In this document: piece by piece, positions 1 to 13,038 of the stretch
How the letters are laid out: every line of letters begins with the position of its first letter
Numbering within the stretch: the first letter of the stretch is position 1
Assembly (NCBI RefSeq): GCF_003955735.1
Contig: NZ_CP034464.1
Span: 1,054,001 to 1,118,000 of the forward strand
DNA from: Undibacterium parvum
Lineage (GTDB): Bacteria > Pseudomonadota > Gammaproteobacteria > Burkholderiales > Burkholderiaceae_D
Direction of reading: 5' to 3'
DNA: 64,000 bases
Notes under the pieces: model-generated
The model's database searches: none
The model's input: only the letters and a program-made list of their open reading frames with translations
Told to the model about the DNA's origin: nothing
Translations under genes and position numbers: made by a program

Positions 1-635
1 GCAATACCGGCAATGGCGACGGAACAATGTCGAATTGTGCGGGTTTTTCAGTGCCTGCTCCCGTATCTGCCAGTACTGCAGATACAGATAGGGGTTGGAG
101 TATTTATTATGTCGCCAATGATGCCAATAATGAACCTGGGCTATATTGCAAATACTACAGTTCAACGAGTGGTAAATGGGCTGCAGACGCCATCGTCAGC
201 GGTGTAGAGTCATTTCAGGTTTTGTATGGTTTGGATACCAGTAGCCCTACCGATGGACTTGCCAACAAATATCTGACTGCGGCCGATATCAATAGCCTAG
301 ACAGTGGATTGACTTTGGTTGGAACAACCGCAGCCGAAAAAGCGAAAGATTTGAATAGAAAAACATTCTGGAAAAAAATATTGCTTGTGAAAGTAGCGAT
401 CTTGGTGCGCGGCAAAGAAAATGCCAGGACCGATGCGACGACCTCAACATACAACTTATTCGGATCAGCTTATGCAACGGCAAATAGCAGCAATGACAAA
501 GGAACGACCATTAGCGAAGTCAACTTAGCTGCTGACACCCGAAATCGCATCCGAAAAGTCTATTCCGTCACGATTCAATTACGGAATAATTGCATGGTTG
601 ATCCTGTACATGGCATCTGCCTACCTCCTAATTAA
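1..635 (+). CDS. pilW: Type IV pilus assembly protein PilW (C-terminal part, 5' end outside window)
   Basis: The reading frame is open from the left edge and ends at 635, so only the last ~210 residues are present. The segment around residues 60-90 (GVESFQVLYGLDT then KYLTAADIN) matches the usual PilW pattern of a 'VE..QVqYG.DT' strand followed by a Y-[LV]-[ST]-A element. PilW is a minor pilin that helps prime type IV pilus assembly in the inner membrane. The N-terminal prepilin helix lies upstream of the window. The gene is followed after 8 nt by pilX, so it belongs to the same operon. Assignment rests on the motif and on synteny with pilX, pilY1 and pilE. Confidence 0.8.
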   Translation, partial: NTGNGDGTMSNCAGFSVPAPVSASTADTDRGWSIYYVANDANNEPGLYCKYYSSTSGKWAADAIVSGVESFQVLYGLDTSSPTDGLANKYLTAADINSLDSGLTLVGTTAAEKAKDLNRKTFWKKILLVKVAILVRGKENARTDATTSTYNLFGSAYATANSSNDKGTTISEVNLAADTRNRIRKVYSVTIQLRNNCMVDPVHGICLPPN

Positions 636-643
636 ACTTTATC

Positions 644-1291
644 ATGCGCATTCATCTCAAAATCAAGGCTAACCTGGCAAACGAGTCAAGGTACAAAATT
701 AACAAGCAATCAGGTGCTTCCTTAATCGTTTCCTTAATCATGCTCATCGTCGTGCTCGTACTCAGCATCTCAGTGGCGACCATGTCATTACAAAATGAGA
801 AATCATCCCGTAGTGATCGTGATCGGCAAGTTGCCTTAAACGCTGCCGAAGCTGCACTTAAGGACGCAGAATCAGACATAGACCCGCAAAACACGCCCGC
901 TGGCACTAGAAAAACATTTTTCGACGCAACATCAAATCTCTATTTTGAAACTGGTTGCGCCTCTGGCGATAGCAATCCCTATCAGGGCATGTGCCTCCCT
1001 ACCGTGGTCGGTATTCCAGTTTGGCAAAGCGTCGATTTAGCCGACAGTGGCTCAAGCTCCAAATCGGTGGCATTTGGCAAATTCACGGGCCAAACCATGA
1101 CCACAGGAAAAAGTTCATTCCCAGCCAAATTGCCACGTTACATTATCGAAGTCATACCCGATATTGATCCTGGGAAAGAAGCGACCGAACAAACTAAATA
1201 TATATATCGAATAACCGTAGTCGGTTTTGGTGCCAACGAGCAAACACAAGTTGTCTTGCAGAGCTATTACCGAAAATCAGTATCGTCTTAA
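644..1291 (+). CDS. pilX: Type IV pilus assembly protein PilX
   Basis: This 215-residue protein has a PilX-type N-terminus: a ~24-residue leader, then QSGASLIVSLIMLIVVLVLS as the hydrophobic helix, followed by a polar amphipathic stretch with QVALNAAEAALKDAE. That 'ALnaAEAAL.dAE' motif is typical of PilX N-terminal domains. PilX is a minor pilin that acts with PilV, PilW and PilE in initiating pilus fibres. It lies 8 nt after pilW and ~43 nt before the likely pilY1 start. The glycine before the hydrophobic segment fits processing by prepilin peptidase PilD (inference). Confidence 0.85.
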   Translation: MRIHLKIKANLANESRYKINKQSGASLIVSLIMLIVVLVLSISVATMSLQNEKSSRSDRDRQVALNAAEAALKDAESDIDPQNTPAGTRKTFFDATSNLYFETGCASGDSNPYQGMCLPTVVGIPVWQSVDLADSGSSSKSVAFGKFTGQTMTTGKSSFPAKLPRYIIEVIPDIDPGKEATEQTKYIYRITVVGFGANEQTQVVLQSYYRKSVSS

Positions 1292-1334
1292 TTTTGTTAT
1301 GAGAGTGATATTTATCACTCTACGGAGAACCATT

Positions 1335-4300
1335 ATGAAAAATTTAATCAGTCGCCTCATTTGCTCTGGGTTACTCTTCACGCACATCGGTGTATTTGCT
1401 GCAGCCCCGCCGATAGTGGGATTATCTAGTACGCCTTTATATTCGGGCGGCGGGAACGTGCGCCCCAACCTATTATTAAATTTATCGGTGGAATTCCCAA
1501 CGGTTAAATATGCCTATAGCGGGATCGCTTACAACAAAACGATAGATTTCATTGGATACTTCAATCCAAAAAAATGCTACACCTACCCCGGAGGCAGTGC
1601 AACTTATACGGATTGGAACGGCGCCAGCTTGACTGTACCAACTCCTGAAAAGGCAGCTGCGGGGACGGAATTTTTTTCTATTTCTGGTGCTGCCGATGGC
1701 AATCATGAATGTACCAATGCTTTCAGTGGAAATTTTTTAAATTGGGCATCGTCTTCAGCGATTGATATGTTGCGACTTGCTTTAACGGGTGGAGATAGAA
1801 TAGAGAGTCTCGACACAACAACGCAAACTGTTTTGCAGAGAGCCTTTTTGTCTGTCAGCACTTCAAATTTTTATCGCAGCGGTTATTTTCCACAATTATC
1901 GATTACTGGAGCCGGTAACGTTAGCGCGCCAAATAAAGTCACACCATTTAATGTCACTACATTAACAATAACTAATTGTGAAAATAAGATCCAGTTTAGT
2001 GACTCTGCTAATAATTCATCGCAAAGTTGCGGTGTAGCGAGACTTTCTAACGGAAAATTAGCGAAAACAGATAAATACTGGGGTGAATTTTATGCGAGAG
2101 TCAAGGTTTGCGATGGCAATGAAAACACGACACGAACCGATGTTTGCATGCAATATCCTAGCGGAAACTATAAGCCAGTAGGGCAAATGCAGCGCAATCA
2201 AAATAACGTGCGTTATGGCGCCTTTGGTTATTTAATGGATCAAACCAATACTCGCCAAGGCGGTGTATTGCGCGCACCATTAAAATATGTCGGTAGCAAG
2301 CAATATAAAGCTGCCAATTCATTTATTGAAGAAGCCAACGATCGACAAGAATGGGATGCCAGCACAGGCGTGTTTGCCAGTAATTCTGAGGGTGATGCCA
2401 CTGGAAATAGTGGTGTCATCAACTACCTCAATAAGTTCGGCCGAACCGGCGTTTACAAAGGATACGATCCTCTCAGTGAACTTTATTACGAAAGTATTCG
2501 CTACCTACAGGGGCGGCAACCAACGCCAGAAGCAATAGCCGGCATGACCACCACCATGCAAGATAATTTCCAGGTAGTAACGAGTTGGGTTGATCCAATT
2601 GAAGCATCCTGCCAAAAGAATTACACCATTACGATCGGCGATGCCAATACGCATCAAGATAAATTCATTCCTGGCAATAATAGAACCGGCACTGGCGATA
2701 CAGCGAGGGCAGCAGATACGGCTACAACGCAGTGGCCGGCGTTCAATGTCATGACGCAAACTGCAAAAGTAGCTGCCTTGGAGTCAACGAGTACTTATGG
2801 CAATTCTGCGCCAGTCGCAGCGTTGGCAAACATGGATACCGCCAATACTGGCTCCAATGGCGGAACTTTTTACATGGCAGGTACCGCATATTGGGCTAAC
2901 ACCAATGATATTCGGCTTGATAAGCCGGTACGTGTAAAAACCTATGCAATTGACGTAGATGAAAATGGTAATGGCTCAATAGATAATACTGGCAGAAGTA
3001 ACACGGCGCCACGACTTTCACAACTTTATCTTGCTGCGAAATACGGTGGTTTCAATGACGCTAACGCAGATGGCAATCCCTTCAAAACCGGGACTGTCGA
3101 TGGTAAAACGCTCTTGACTAATAATACCGAATGGGCAAGTGGTAACGGTACTGATCCAGATAATTTTTTCCTGGCCAGTAATCCTGCAAAAATGATTGCG
3201 GCAATAGCAAAAATTTTTCAAACAGTCGCAACGAGTGGCGGAACACTCTCGGGTATCGGGATCAGCTCGACTAAATCAAGTGACAATCCGTATATCTATG
3301 TGCCTGGATTTGATCCTGAACGTTGGTCCGGCAGTTTAAAGAAAAAATCTGGACTTACCTTGAATCCTCCAGCGATATGGGATGCGGGCGCGATCCTCAC
3401 GGGCAACCCTACACCAACCCCTAGCCCTGGCACACGTAAAATTTACACTGCAAAAGTCGCTGCAGACGGCTCATTATCAACCATAGATTTTGTATGGAAT
3501 AATGGCGCCAATTTTAATAGCGCTGATCAAACCGCACTAAACACGAACCCGCACACCAACATTGTGGATAATCTCGCAGATAAGCGTATTAATTATTTAC
3601 GCGGAGATCGAAGCTTAGAGACAGATGCGGGAGGATTCCGCATAAGAAGCAGTGTTTTAGGCGATATTGTAAATAGTGCCCCAGTGTATTATGGGGCGCC
3701 AGCCAAAAACATTTCCGGACCAGGTTACAGCACTTTCTATACCGCCAACGCAGGCCGACAACAGGCTGTTTACGTCGGCGCGAACGACGGCATGCTGCAT
3801 GCATTCGATGCAGGCACTGGTACCGAATTGTTCTCTTATGTGCCAAATGCCTTAATTTCTAAATTAAACATGCTGACAGATCCTTACTACTCACATCAGT
3901 CATATGTGGATGGGAAAATTTCGGTGAAAGACACACAAATTAATGGTGCATGGAAAACCTTACTACTCTCTGGCATGGGCTCTGGTAATAAAGGGGTTTT
4001 TGCACTGGATGTGACAAATCCAGCCAATTTCAGTGCTGGTTTAGGTGCGATTTGGGAATTCACTGACAAAAATGATACTGACATGGGTTACTTACTTTCA
4101 CCGCCATTGATTGCAAAATTTCGCACAGGAACCTCAGCGGGACAACCAACTTATGGCAACTTTGCCGTTATTTCAAGCGGTTACAATAACTTCGATACGT
4201 CGGATGTCAATGCGACGAACAAGCGCGGTAGCTTATTTCTATTATCATTGGATAAAGCCCCTAACGCAGCATGGGTTTCTGGTAGCAATTACTTTAAATT

Positions 4301-5219
4301 AAATACCGATACTGCAAGCACGTATGTTGATATAAGCAAAAAAAATGCCCTTGCCGCTCCGAATGTAGTCTACGGTGCCGATGGTGCTGTTAATTATGTC
4401 TATGCTGGCGACCTTCAGGGAAATTTATGGCGTTTTGTATTTACTAGCGGCAGCCTAGCTACGTCGATAGCTTCGTCTAAACCTGTATTTACTGCGAAAA
4501 CCAGCGCTGGTATACCTCAGCCCATTACGGTTCAGCCGAAAATTGTTTTCGCTCCCGGTGGTGGCTATATCATTACTTTCGGCACAGGAAAATATGTTGA
4601 AACATTTGATATTTCTACAGCCAACTATAATACTAGCTCTTATTATGCGGTCCTTGATACAACCTATAACGCCGATGCGGTAACCGGACGCAGTCAACTT
4701 GAAGCACGAACAGCAACTGCTTCAGGTGCTGGATTCACCTTAACAGGAAATAGTTTTAGCTATGGAACCACGGCTGGCACAAAAAAAGGATGGTACTTTG
4801 ACTACTCCGATTCAGCAACGACAGGTGAGCGCAGCGTAACTGAAGGCGCGATTGCAGGGCAATTTTTATTCTTCAATTCGCTTTTACTTAGCTCAAATCC
4901 TTGTTCCGGCGGCAGCGGAAAAATGTATCAAATTGACTTATTAACTGGCCTTAGCGATGGCGTGACTGGAACAAGTTCAACAATAGGACTACTTAACTCA
5001 CCGATCGTGTTCAACATCAGCACTACTGTAGGAGATAGAAACGCGACTGGATCTCGTCGTACAGTCACTAAACAGACTGTAATTACAACTGGGACAGGAA
5101 ATAGTACCGGAGAATCAACGACAAGTACCTCAACTCCGGATCAAGCGTCGAAGACCGGACGTTTGAGCTGGCGTGAACTCCAAAATTGGCAAGAACTGCG
5201 TAAAGATGCGAACAAATAA
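1335..5219 (+). CDS. pilY1: PilY1, pilus tip adhesin / type IV pilus biogenesis factor
   Basis: The product has 1294 residues from ATG 1335, which is preceded by GGAG at good distance and starts a Sec signal peptide (MKNLISRLICSGLL...VFA). The open frame extends upstream to 1227 but that start would overlap pilX. FDPERWSGSL near residue 660 and the strand VYVGANDGMLHAFDAGTG near residue 812 mark the PilY1 C-terminal beta-propeller. Two EF-hand-like loops, DENGNGSID near residue 540 and DANADG near 575, could bind calcium, as known for PilY1 of Pseudomonas. The end, RLSWRELQNW, is typical of the family. PilY1 sits at the pilus tip and affects extension, adhesion and surface sensing. Its stop overlaps the first possible pilE start by 1 nt. 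Confidence 0.92.
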   Translation: MKNLISRLICSGLLFTHIGVFAAAPPIVGLSSTPLYSGGGNVRPNLLLNLSVEFPTVKYAYSGIAYNKTIDFIGYFNPKKCYTYPGGSATYTDWNGASLTVPTPEKAAAGTEFFSISGAADGNHECTNAFSGNFLNWASSSAIDMLRLALTGGDRIESLDTTTQTVLQRAFLSVSTSNFYRSGYFPQLSITGAGNVSAPNKVTPFNVTTLTITNCENKIQFSDSANNSSQSCGVARLSNGKLAKTDKYWGEFYARVKVCDGNENTTRTDVCMQYPSGNYKPVGQMQRNQNNVRYGAFGYLMDQTNTRQGGVLRAPLKYVGSKQYKAANSFIEEANDRQEWDASTGVFASNSEGDATGNSGVINYLNKFGRTGVYKGYDPLSELYYESIRYLQGRQPTPEAIAGMTTTMQDNFQVVTSWVDPIEASCQKNYTITIGDANTHQDKFIPGNNRTGTGDTARAADTATTQWPAFNVMTQTAKVAALESTSTYGNSAPVAALANMDTANTGSNGGTFYMAGTAYWANTNDIRLDKPVRVKTYAIDVDENGNGSIDNTGRSNTAPRLSQLYLAAKYGGFNDANADGNPFKTGTVDGKTLLTNNTEWASGNGTDPDNFFLASNPAKMIAAIAKIFQTVATSGGTLSGIGISSTKSSDNPYIYVPGFDPERWSGSLKKKSGLTLNPPAIWDAGAILTGNPTPTPSPGTRKIYTAKVAADGSLSTIDFVWNNGANFNSADQTALNTNPHTNIVDNLADKRINYLRGDRSLETDAGGFRIRSSVLGDIVNSAPVYYGAPAKNISGPGYSTFYTANAGRQQAVYVGANDGMLHAFDAGTGTELFSYVPNALISKLNMLTDPYYSHQSYVDGKISVKDTQINGAWKTLLLSGMGSGNKGVFALDVTNPANFSAGLGAIWEFTDKNDTDMGYLLSPPLIAKFRTGTSAGQPTYGNFAVISSGYNNFDTSDVNATNKRGSLFLLSLDKAPNAAWVSGSNYFKLNTDTASTYVDISKKNALAAPNVVYGADGAVNYVYAGDLQGNLWRFVFTSGSLATSIASSKPVFTAKTSAGIPQPITVQPKIVFAPGGGYIITFGTGKYVETFDISTANYNTSSYYAVLDTTYNADAVTGRSQLEARTATASGAGFTLTGNSFSYGTTAGTKKGWYFDYSDSATTGERSVTEGAIAGQFLFFNSLLLSSNPCSGGSGKMYQIDLLTGLSDGVTGTSSTIGLLNSPIVFNISTTVGDRNATGSRRTVTKQTVITTGTGNSTGESTTSTSTPDQASKTGRLSWRELQNWQELRKDANK

Positions 5220-5692
5220 TGATCGGAAATAACATGTATAAGAACAGAAATCGCGGATTTACCCTCATTGAAATAATGATTGCGGTAGCCATTCTCGCTA
5301 TTTTAGGAAGCGTTGCTTTTTCATCGTATACCGATAGCGTCATTAAAACCAGGCGATCCGAGGGAAAAACAGCACTGCTTAAGTTGATGCAGCAAGAAGA
5401 GCAATTTTTCACTCAAAATAACTCGTATAGCGTGTTCTCCCAAGCATCTGTTGATGCAAATGAAAAGAAATTTAAGTGGTTTTCGGGAGAGGCAGCATCG
5501 AGCAGTTCGTATGACATCATTGCCACCGCCTGCGCAGGCGATACAATACAAAATTGTGTGTTACTGACAGCTTATCCGGGCACTACAAATGTCAACTCGA
5601 CGTTTAAAGACCCGACATGCGGAAATCTAACATTAACCAGTACCGGTGTAAAAGACGTATCCGTGTCTGGCGCTAAGAGTAAGTGTTGGTAA
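5219..5692 (+). CDS. pilE: Type IV pilin-like minor pilin PilE
   Basis: The 157-residue product contains a class III prepilin leader and cleavage site: short basic leader, G, then FTLIEIMIAVAILAILGSVA. Methylated Phe and conserved Glu+5 are both present. Two in-frame ATGs are possible, 5219 (overlapping the pilY1 stop by 1 nt) and 5234 (MYKNRNRG|FTLIE); neither has a strong ribosome binding site. Cys residues near the C-terminus (TCGNLTL... KCW) match the disulfide-bonded loop of PilE-type pilins. The position directly after pilY1 is the classical place of pilE in the minor pilin operon. Confidence 0.88.
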   Translation: MIGNNMYKNRNRGFTLIEIMIAVAILAILGSVAFSSYTDSVIKTRRSEGKTALLKLMQQEEQFFTQNNSYSVFSQASVDANEKKFKWFSGEAASSSSYDIIATACAGDTIQNCVLLTAYPGTTNVNSTFKDPTCGNLTLTSTGVKDVSVSGAKSKCW

Positions 5693-5695
5693 ATC

Positions 5696-6250
5696 ATGAA
5701 AATATTCCGCCGTAATAATGGCTTCACTCTGGTTGAGTTAATGACAACCATCTCTATTGCTGTCATTTTAATGGCAATAGCAATACCTAGCTTTAAAACA
5801 ATGATAGAGAATCAACGCTTAGTCACAACCGCTAGTGAATTTTATGCCGCTGTCAATTTAACTCGTGCTGAAGCAATTAAACGTGGCGCTAGAGTTAATA
5901 TGGTTGCAAATGATGGTGCAAAATGGACCTCGGGATGGACCGTATTTATAGATGCCAACGATAATTTACTAGTTGATGCTGGTGAAACAATTATTTTCAC
6001 ACATGATGCAACAGTCGCAAATATTACGAGTGTGAACACATTCACGGATACAAGCAGTACTTATATTTCTTATACTGGAAATGGCCGTAGTAGAACCAAG
6101 GCGAGTAGCCAGCAACCCCAAGCAGGAACCGTTTCGTTTACGCTCGGTGATGCGACCAGAAGAGTAAAGATCAATTTTTTAGGTCGAGCAAGGATATGCA
6201 ATCCAGTTGCAAATTTGAGTACATGCTCAAGCACGGTCAGTGGGAATTGA
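5696..6250 (+). CDS. fimT: GspH/FimT family pseudopilin
   Basis: This 184-residue protein starts MKIFRRNNG|FTLVELMTTISIAVILMAIA, a prepilin leader with Gly-1, Phe+1 and Glu+5. The following region (EFYAAVNLTRAEAIKRG, then WTSGWTVFIDANDN) is the GspH/FimT/FimU signature, in which a helix with 'ARSEAIKR'-like sequence precedes a 'GW.VF.D.N.D' strand. It is the last gene of the pilus operon, 3 nt after pilE. In many relatives fimT or fimU stands at the front of the operon rather than at its end. A role in priming pilus assembly is inferred from the family. Confidence 0.87.
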   Translation: MKIFRRNNGFTLVELMTTISIAVILMAIAIPSFKTMIENQRLVTTASEFYAAVNLTRAEAIKRGARVNMVANDGAKWTSGWTVFIDANDNLLVDAGETIIFTHDATVANITSVNTFTDTSSTYISYTGNGRSRTKASSQQPQAGTVSFTLGDATRRVKINFLGRARICNPVANLSTCSSTVSGN

Positions 6251-6598
6251 TTGTTTTTGAAATCAGACATTTGCGCGATGAATATTAGGCAAGATGTTTA
6301 CCAAAAGTGCACCAATGGCATCTACACAACTCAATAAAATATAGTATGTCCATCGCGTAGAAGAAGATCACACAAGGCAGTCTGTTTGATGACTTAATCA
6401 TAGCGTTGGTGTCGACTGAATATTACCCCTCCGCACATCTGAAAACGGAATTCGCTGCCAGTAGGTGCAATTATTGAACCGGGGCAAGAGCATCGTCTTT
6501 GGCCACCACAAAGTACTGCGTTTAATTTCGGAAAAAATATGCGTGCTGTAAGTCGGGCCTAGCCAACTGCAAACCACAGCCCCGCCCCCTTCGCACAC
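6251..6598. other. Intergenic stretch between pilus operon and rRNA terminator, no gene seen
   Basis: No ORF with credible composition or a start signal was found on either strand. I see no clear rho-independent terminator right after fimT. The remaining bases to 6855 hold a short inverted-end element (6599-6677), a GC-rich hairpin at 6762-6777 and a stretch resembling the 5' part of tRNA-Ser. Confidence 0.5.
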
Positions 6599-6677
6599 AT
6601 ACTCCCCCAAATTTTTAAGTAAACCAGCCGCTTGCCCGCGCAGTCTTTGTGGGTTTTAAATATACAGAGGGGAGTAT
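6599..6677. repeat. Short inverted-end element, copy A (79 bp)
   Basis: The stretch begins ATACTCCCC and ends GGGGAGTAT, a perfect 9-bp terminal inverted repeat. Inside are an ATTTTTAA block, CCAGC, GCGCA and an inner AAACC / GGTTT pair. A second element with the same ends and similar internal order is at 60250-60330. It resembles a MITE or a structured intergenic repeat, but no transposase or target duplication is seen. Confidence 0.4.
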
Positions 6678-6761
6678 TTTTGAGGTGTGGCAGAGTGGTG
6701 AGTGCGTGCCGAAGCCTTGGTTTTAAAGAACTCTCGGGACATGCCTGAGGGCTAGAAGAAT

Positions 6762-6780
6762 GCGGCGCATTCGCCGCTTT
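6762..6780 (+). terminator. GC-rich hairpin, possible weak terminator
   Basis: GCGGCG and CGCCGC form a perfect 6-bp stem around CATT and are followed by TTT. It could end transcripts running from the pilus operon, but it lies over 500 nt beyond fimT and has a short U-tract. Confidence 0.3.
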
Positions 6781-6855
6781 GTCGCAGGGTGTCGGAACAT
6801 GCAAGGTCAGTGCAGTGCGCTATGGGAGTTGTCTTCGAACGGATTGCGCAAAGCA

Positions 6856-6889
6856 AAAACCCCTCAACAGATTACTGTTGAGGGGTTTT
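6856..6889 (-). terminator. rRNA operon terminator
   Basis: Two 15-base arms (6856-6870 and 6875-6889) are perfectly complementary around an ATTA loop: AAAACCCCTCAACAG and CTGTTGAGGGGTTTT. On the minus strand the GC-rich stem runs into a T-tract just after the 5S gene. The stem has A/T tails on both sides, so it may also stop plus-strand transcription. Confidence 0.9.
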
Positions 6890-6898
6890 CTAATAAAA

Positions 6899-7012
6899 GC
6901 CTGACGATGACCTACTTTCACACTGGTTGCAGCACTATCATTGGCGCGGAGTCGTTTCACGGTCCTGTTCGGGATGGGAAGGGGTGGTACCGACTTGCTA
7001 TGGTCATCAGGC
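6899..7012 (-). rRNA. rrf: 5S ribosomal RNA
   Basis: The minus strand reads GCCTGATGACCATAGCAAGT at the 5' end and GTAGGTCATCGTCAGGC at the 3' end; these pair as helix I. Internal CCATCCCGAACAGG is the universal 5S loop B/C segment. The length of 114 nt is normal. Confidence 0.95.
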
Positions 7013-7284
7013 ATAACTTGTTGACTTATTGTGGCGCACGTTATTCTGTGCGTCGCAACAGGTCCAATTGGGAAGAAGGGTCGTAGGGCGGTTTGCACCA
7101 CCAAGGCAAGCAAACATGGTTCACTTGTCCATCAATAATCTTTGTGCTGAGCGATTGACCATCGCTGCAGCGTGCCTGCATGTTGAGTGCAGGACTTAGG
7201 CGGTTGTGATTTGTACCAAACTTCGTCGATTCCTCGACGACATAAGGCAAACACACAAACAATACTTGTCGTAAATCTATAACA

Positions 7285-7295
7285 CTAAAGTTATA

Positions 7296-7303
<8 letters not shown>
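7285..7303 (-). other. 23S rRNA 3' processing-stem arm
   Basis: This 19-base segment is the exact reverse complement of 10165-10183 at the other end of the 23S gene. In the precursor RNA the two would form the long duplex normally cut by RNase III. Confidence 0.75.
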
Positions 7304-10164
<2,861 letters not shown>

Positions 10165-10173
<9 letters not shown>

Positions 10174-10183
10174 ATAACTTTAG
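10165..10183 (-). other. 23S rRNA 5' processing-stem arm
   Basis: This pairs perfectly over 19 bases with 7285-7303. It forms the base of the 23S precursor stalk. Confidence 0.75.
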
Positions 10184-10202
10184 ATTCTGGCGTCTGATTG
10201 TT

Positions 10203-10232
10203 CACATCAAAGTAAAAATCTACTTTGATGTG
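10203..10232 (-). other. Perfect 12-bp hairpin in the 23S leader
   Basis: CACATCAAAGTA and TACTTTGATGTG flank a six-base loop, between tRNA-Ile and the 23S 5' end. There is no U-tract, so it is more likely an RNA folding or processing element than a terminator. Confidence 0.6.
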
Positions 10233-10532
10233 GTGCTAGTTCAAAATCACTGGCAGAGCCAGATGATTTTTCCAGTAACACCTACGCTCAGGTTCATCAC
10301 CAAAAAATCGCTATAGTTCTTATTACTATGAGTATTACTTTAGCGTTTGCCGTATCTCAAGATATTTGATTTTCTAAAACCCTGTATTGCTACAGTGCTT
10401 TTCAAACTCTTTTTAATACATTTTATGTTTGTTTGATACAATCACAACCCTTCCATGAATTATCGTTAATAACTGTCGTTATTAATTTCCTTCACAGAAA
10501 TAATTTTGATTATTTCTACTTTACTTCTTCTC

Positions 10533-10547
10533 AATTGTTAAAGAACG
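10533..10547 (-). promoter_or_regulatory. boxA-like antitermination site before 23S
   Basis: On the minus strand GTTCTTTAACAATTG closely resembles the rrn boxA core (TGCTCTTTAACA). It lies in the spacer between the tRNA pair and 23S, where NusB/S10 antitermination sites are known. Confidence 0.7.
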
Positions 10548-10640
10548 GTCTTACTTGATACTTTGCTTTCGTTTCGAAAGAACAAATCTCAATAGCGCGC
10601 GCGCTACTCACATTTGTTTTTTCTTCCCACTCCATTTTAC

Positions 10641-10717
10641 TGGTAGGGCTGGTTGGACTCGAACCAACGACCCCCGCGTTATCAACACGGTGCTCTAACC
10701 AGCTGAGCTACAGCCCC
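10641..10717 (-). tRNA. ileT: tRNA-Ile (GAT)
   Basis: The minus strand gives a 77-nt cloverleaf starting GGGGCTGTAGCTCAGCTGG with anticodon GAT in TTGATAA, T-loop GGTTCGAGTCC and encoded CCA. It is the first tRNA of the 16S-23S spacer. Confidence 0.97.
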
Positions 10718-10746
10718 ACTTATTTACGACTTCTTTACTACGTAAA

Positions 10747-10822
10747 TGGTGGAGGTTAACGGGATCGAACCGTTCACCCCCTGCTTGCAAAGCAGGTGCT
10801 CTACCAGATGAGCTAAACCCCC
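10747..10822 (-). tRNA. alaT: tRNA-Ala (TGC)
   Basis: The minus strand gives a 76-nt cloverleaf starting GGGGGTTTAGCTCATCTGG with anticodon TGC in TTTGCAA, T-loop GGTTCGATCCC and encoded CCA. On the minus strand it lies between 16S and tRNA-Ile, so the transcribed order is 16S-Ala-Ile-23S. Confidence 0.97.
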
Positions 10823-10869
10823 AATTCGGGAACTCGGTACCGATGAATCGCTCCATCGCTACGTTCTTT

Positions 10870-10895
10870 ATCATTAACAGTCAATAAGTGTGGAC
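10870..10895 (-). other. 16S rRNA 3' processing-stem arm
   Basis: This segment is complementary to the 16S leader at about 12630-12655 over ~24 positions with two mismatches. The core TATTGACTGTTAA arm on one side matches TTAACAGTCAATA on the other. It would form the 16S precursor stalk. Confidence 0.7.
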
Positions 10896-10915
10896 ACTTA
10901 ACTTGTAGCGCACTC

Positions 10916-12451
<1,536 letters not shown>

Positions 12452-12629
12452 AATCTCTGTTTTGTGTTCATTTCTGAACTCCGTTCTTGCGAACGGTGTC
12501 GCTCACTCAAATAACTGACAGGCTACTTTTGAACTTGCGTTCTCAAGCATCCTATTTATTACTTTTGCGAACATTTGATATTTTTTAAGTTGAACTAACT
12601 ACCGAAGTAATTAGCCGCGCTCTTTATCA

Positions 12630-12655
12630 AGTGCCCACATTTATTGACTGTTAAT
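12630..12655 (-). other. 16S rRNA 5' processing-stem arm
   Basis: This is the partner of 10870-10895, as described there. It sits directly after boxA in the leader RNA. Confidence 0.7.
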
Positions 12656-12667
12656 TGTTAAAGATCT
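12653..12667 (-). promoter_or_regulatory. boxA antitermination site in the rrn leader
   Basis: On the minus strand AGATCTTTAACAATT resembles the rrn boxA consensus. It lies about 200 nt upstream of the 16S 5' end. Confidence 0.7.
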
Positions 12668-12906
12668 GTCTTCTGTTTTTTGGCGCGTCACTATCGATTC
12701 TCACCGACTGCAAAGCGTTTCTGCCAGATTGCTACAAAGCGTTTTGTTTGTAAGCAGCAGAGAGATGAGATTATGCGGCATTTCCTTCTACTCGTCAACC
12801 CCTTGTTTTACGAGCGCTTGAATTTGATTTACATCTTCATTCAAACCTAAGGTTAATTCGTTAGCCTTACTTTCTTCATTTCGCCCCGCTCTTCAGCGGG
12901 AGGCGA

Positions 12907-12936
12907 ACTATAGCAAAGCCTAACTAGGATTGGCAA
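12907..12936 (-). promoter_or_regulatory. rRNA operon promoter (sigma-70 type)
   Basis: On the minus strand a -35 box TTGCCA (12931-12936) and a -10 box TATAGT (12907-12912) are separated by 18 bp. The bases after the -10 box (TCGCCTCCCGC) form the GC-rich discriminator typical of stringently controlled rRNA promoters. An A/T-rich tract lies upstream of the -35 box, like an UP element. The transcript would carry a ~440-nt leader with boxA before 16S. Confidence 0.75.
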
Positions 12937-13038
12937 GCTTTTGTTTAAATGATTTAGAAGATAGGCGCTTCAACAATTACGCATTTAAAGTAAGTCATTT
13001 TCGCGGCAAGGCTGACAACAGTTAAAATAGCGCTTTAA

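Noticed and set aside
6682..6760. Possible complete tRNA-Ser gene on the plus strand
   Set aside because: Only the D-arm region resembles tRNA-Ser. No anticodon loop with a Ser anticodon and no GGTTCGAATCC T-arm follow.
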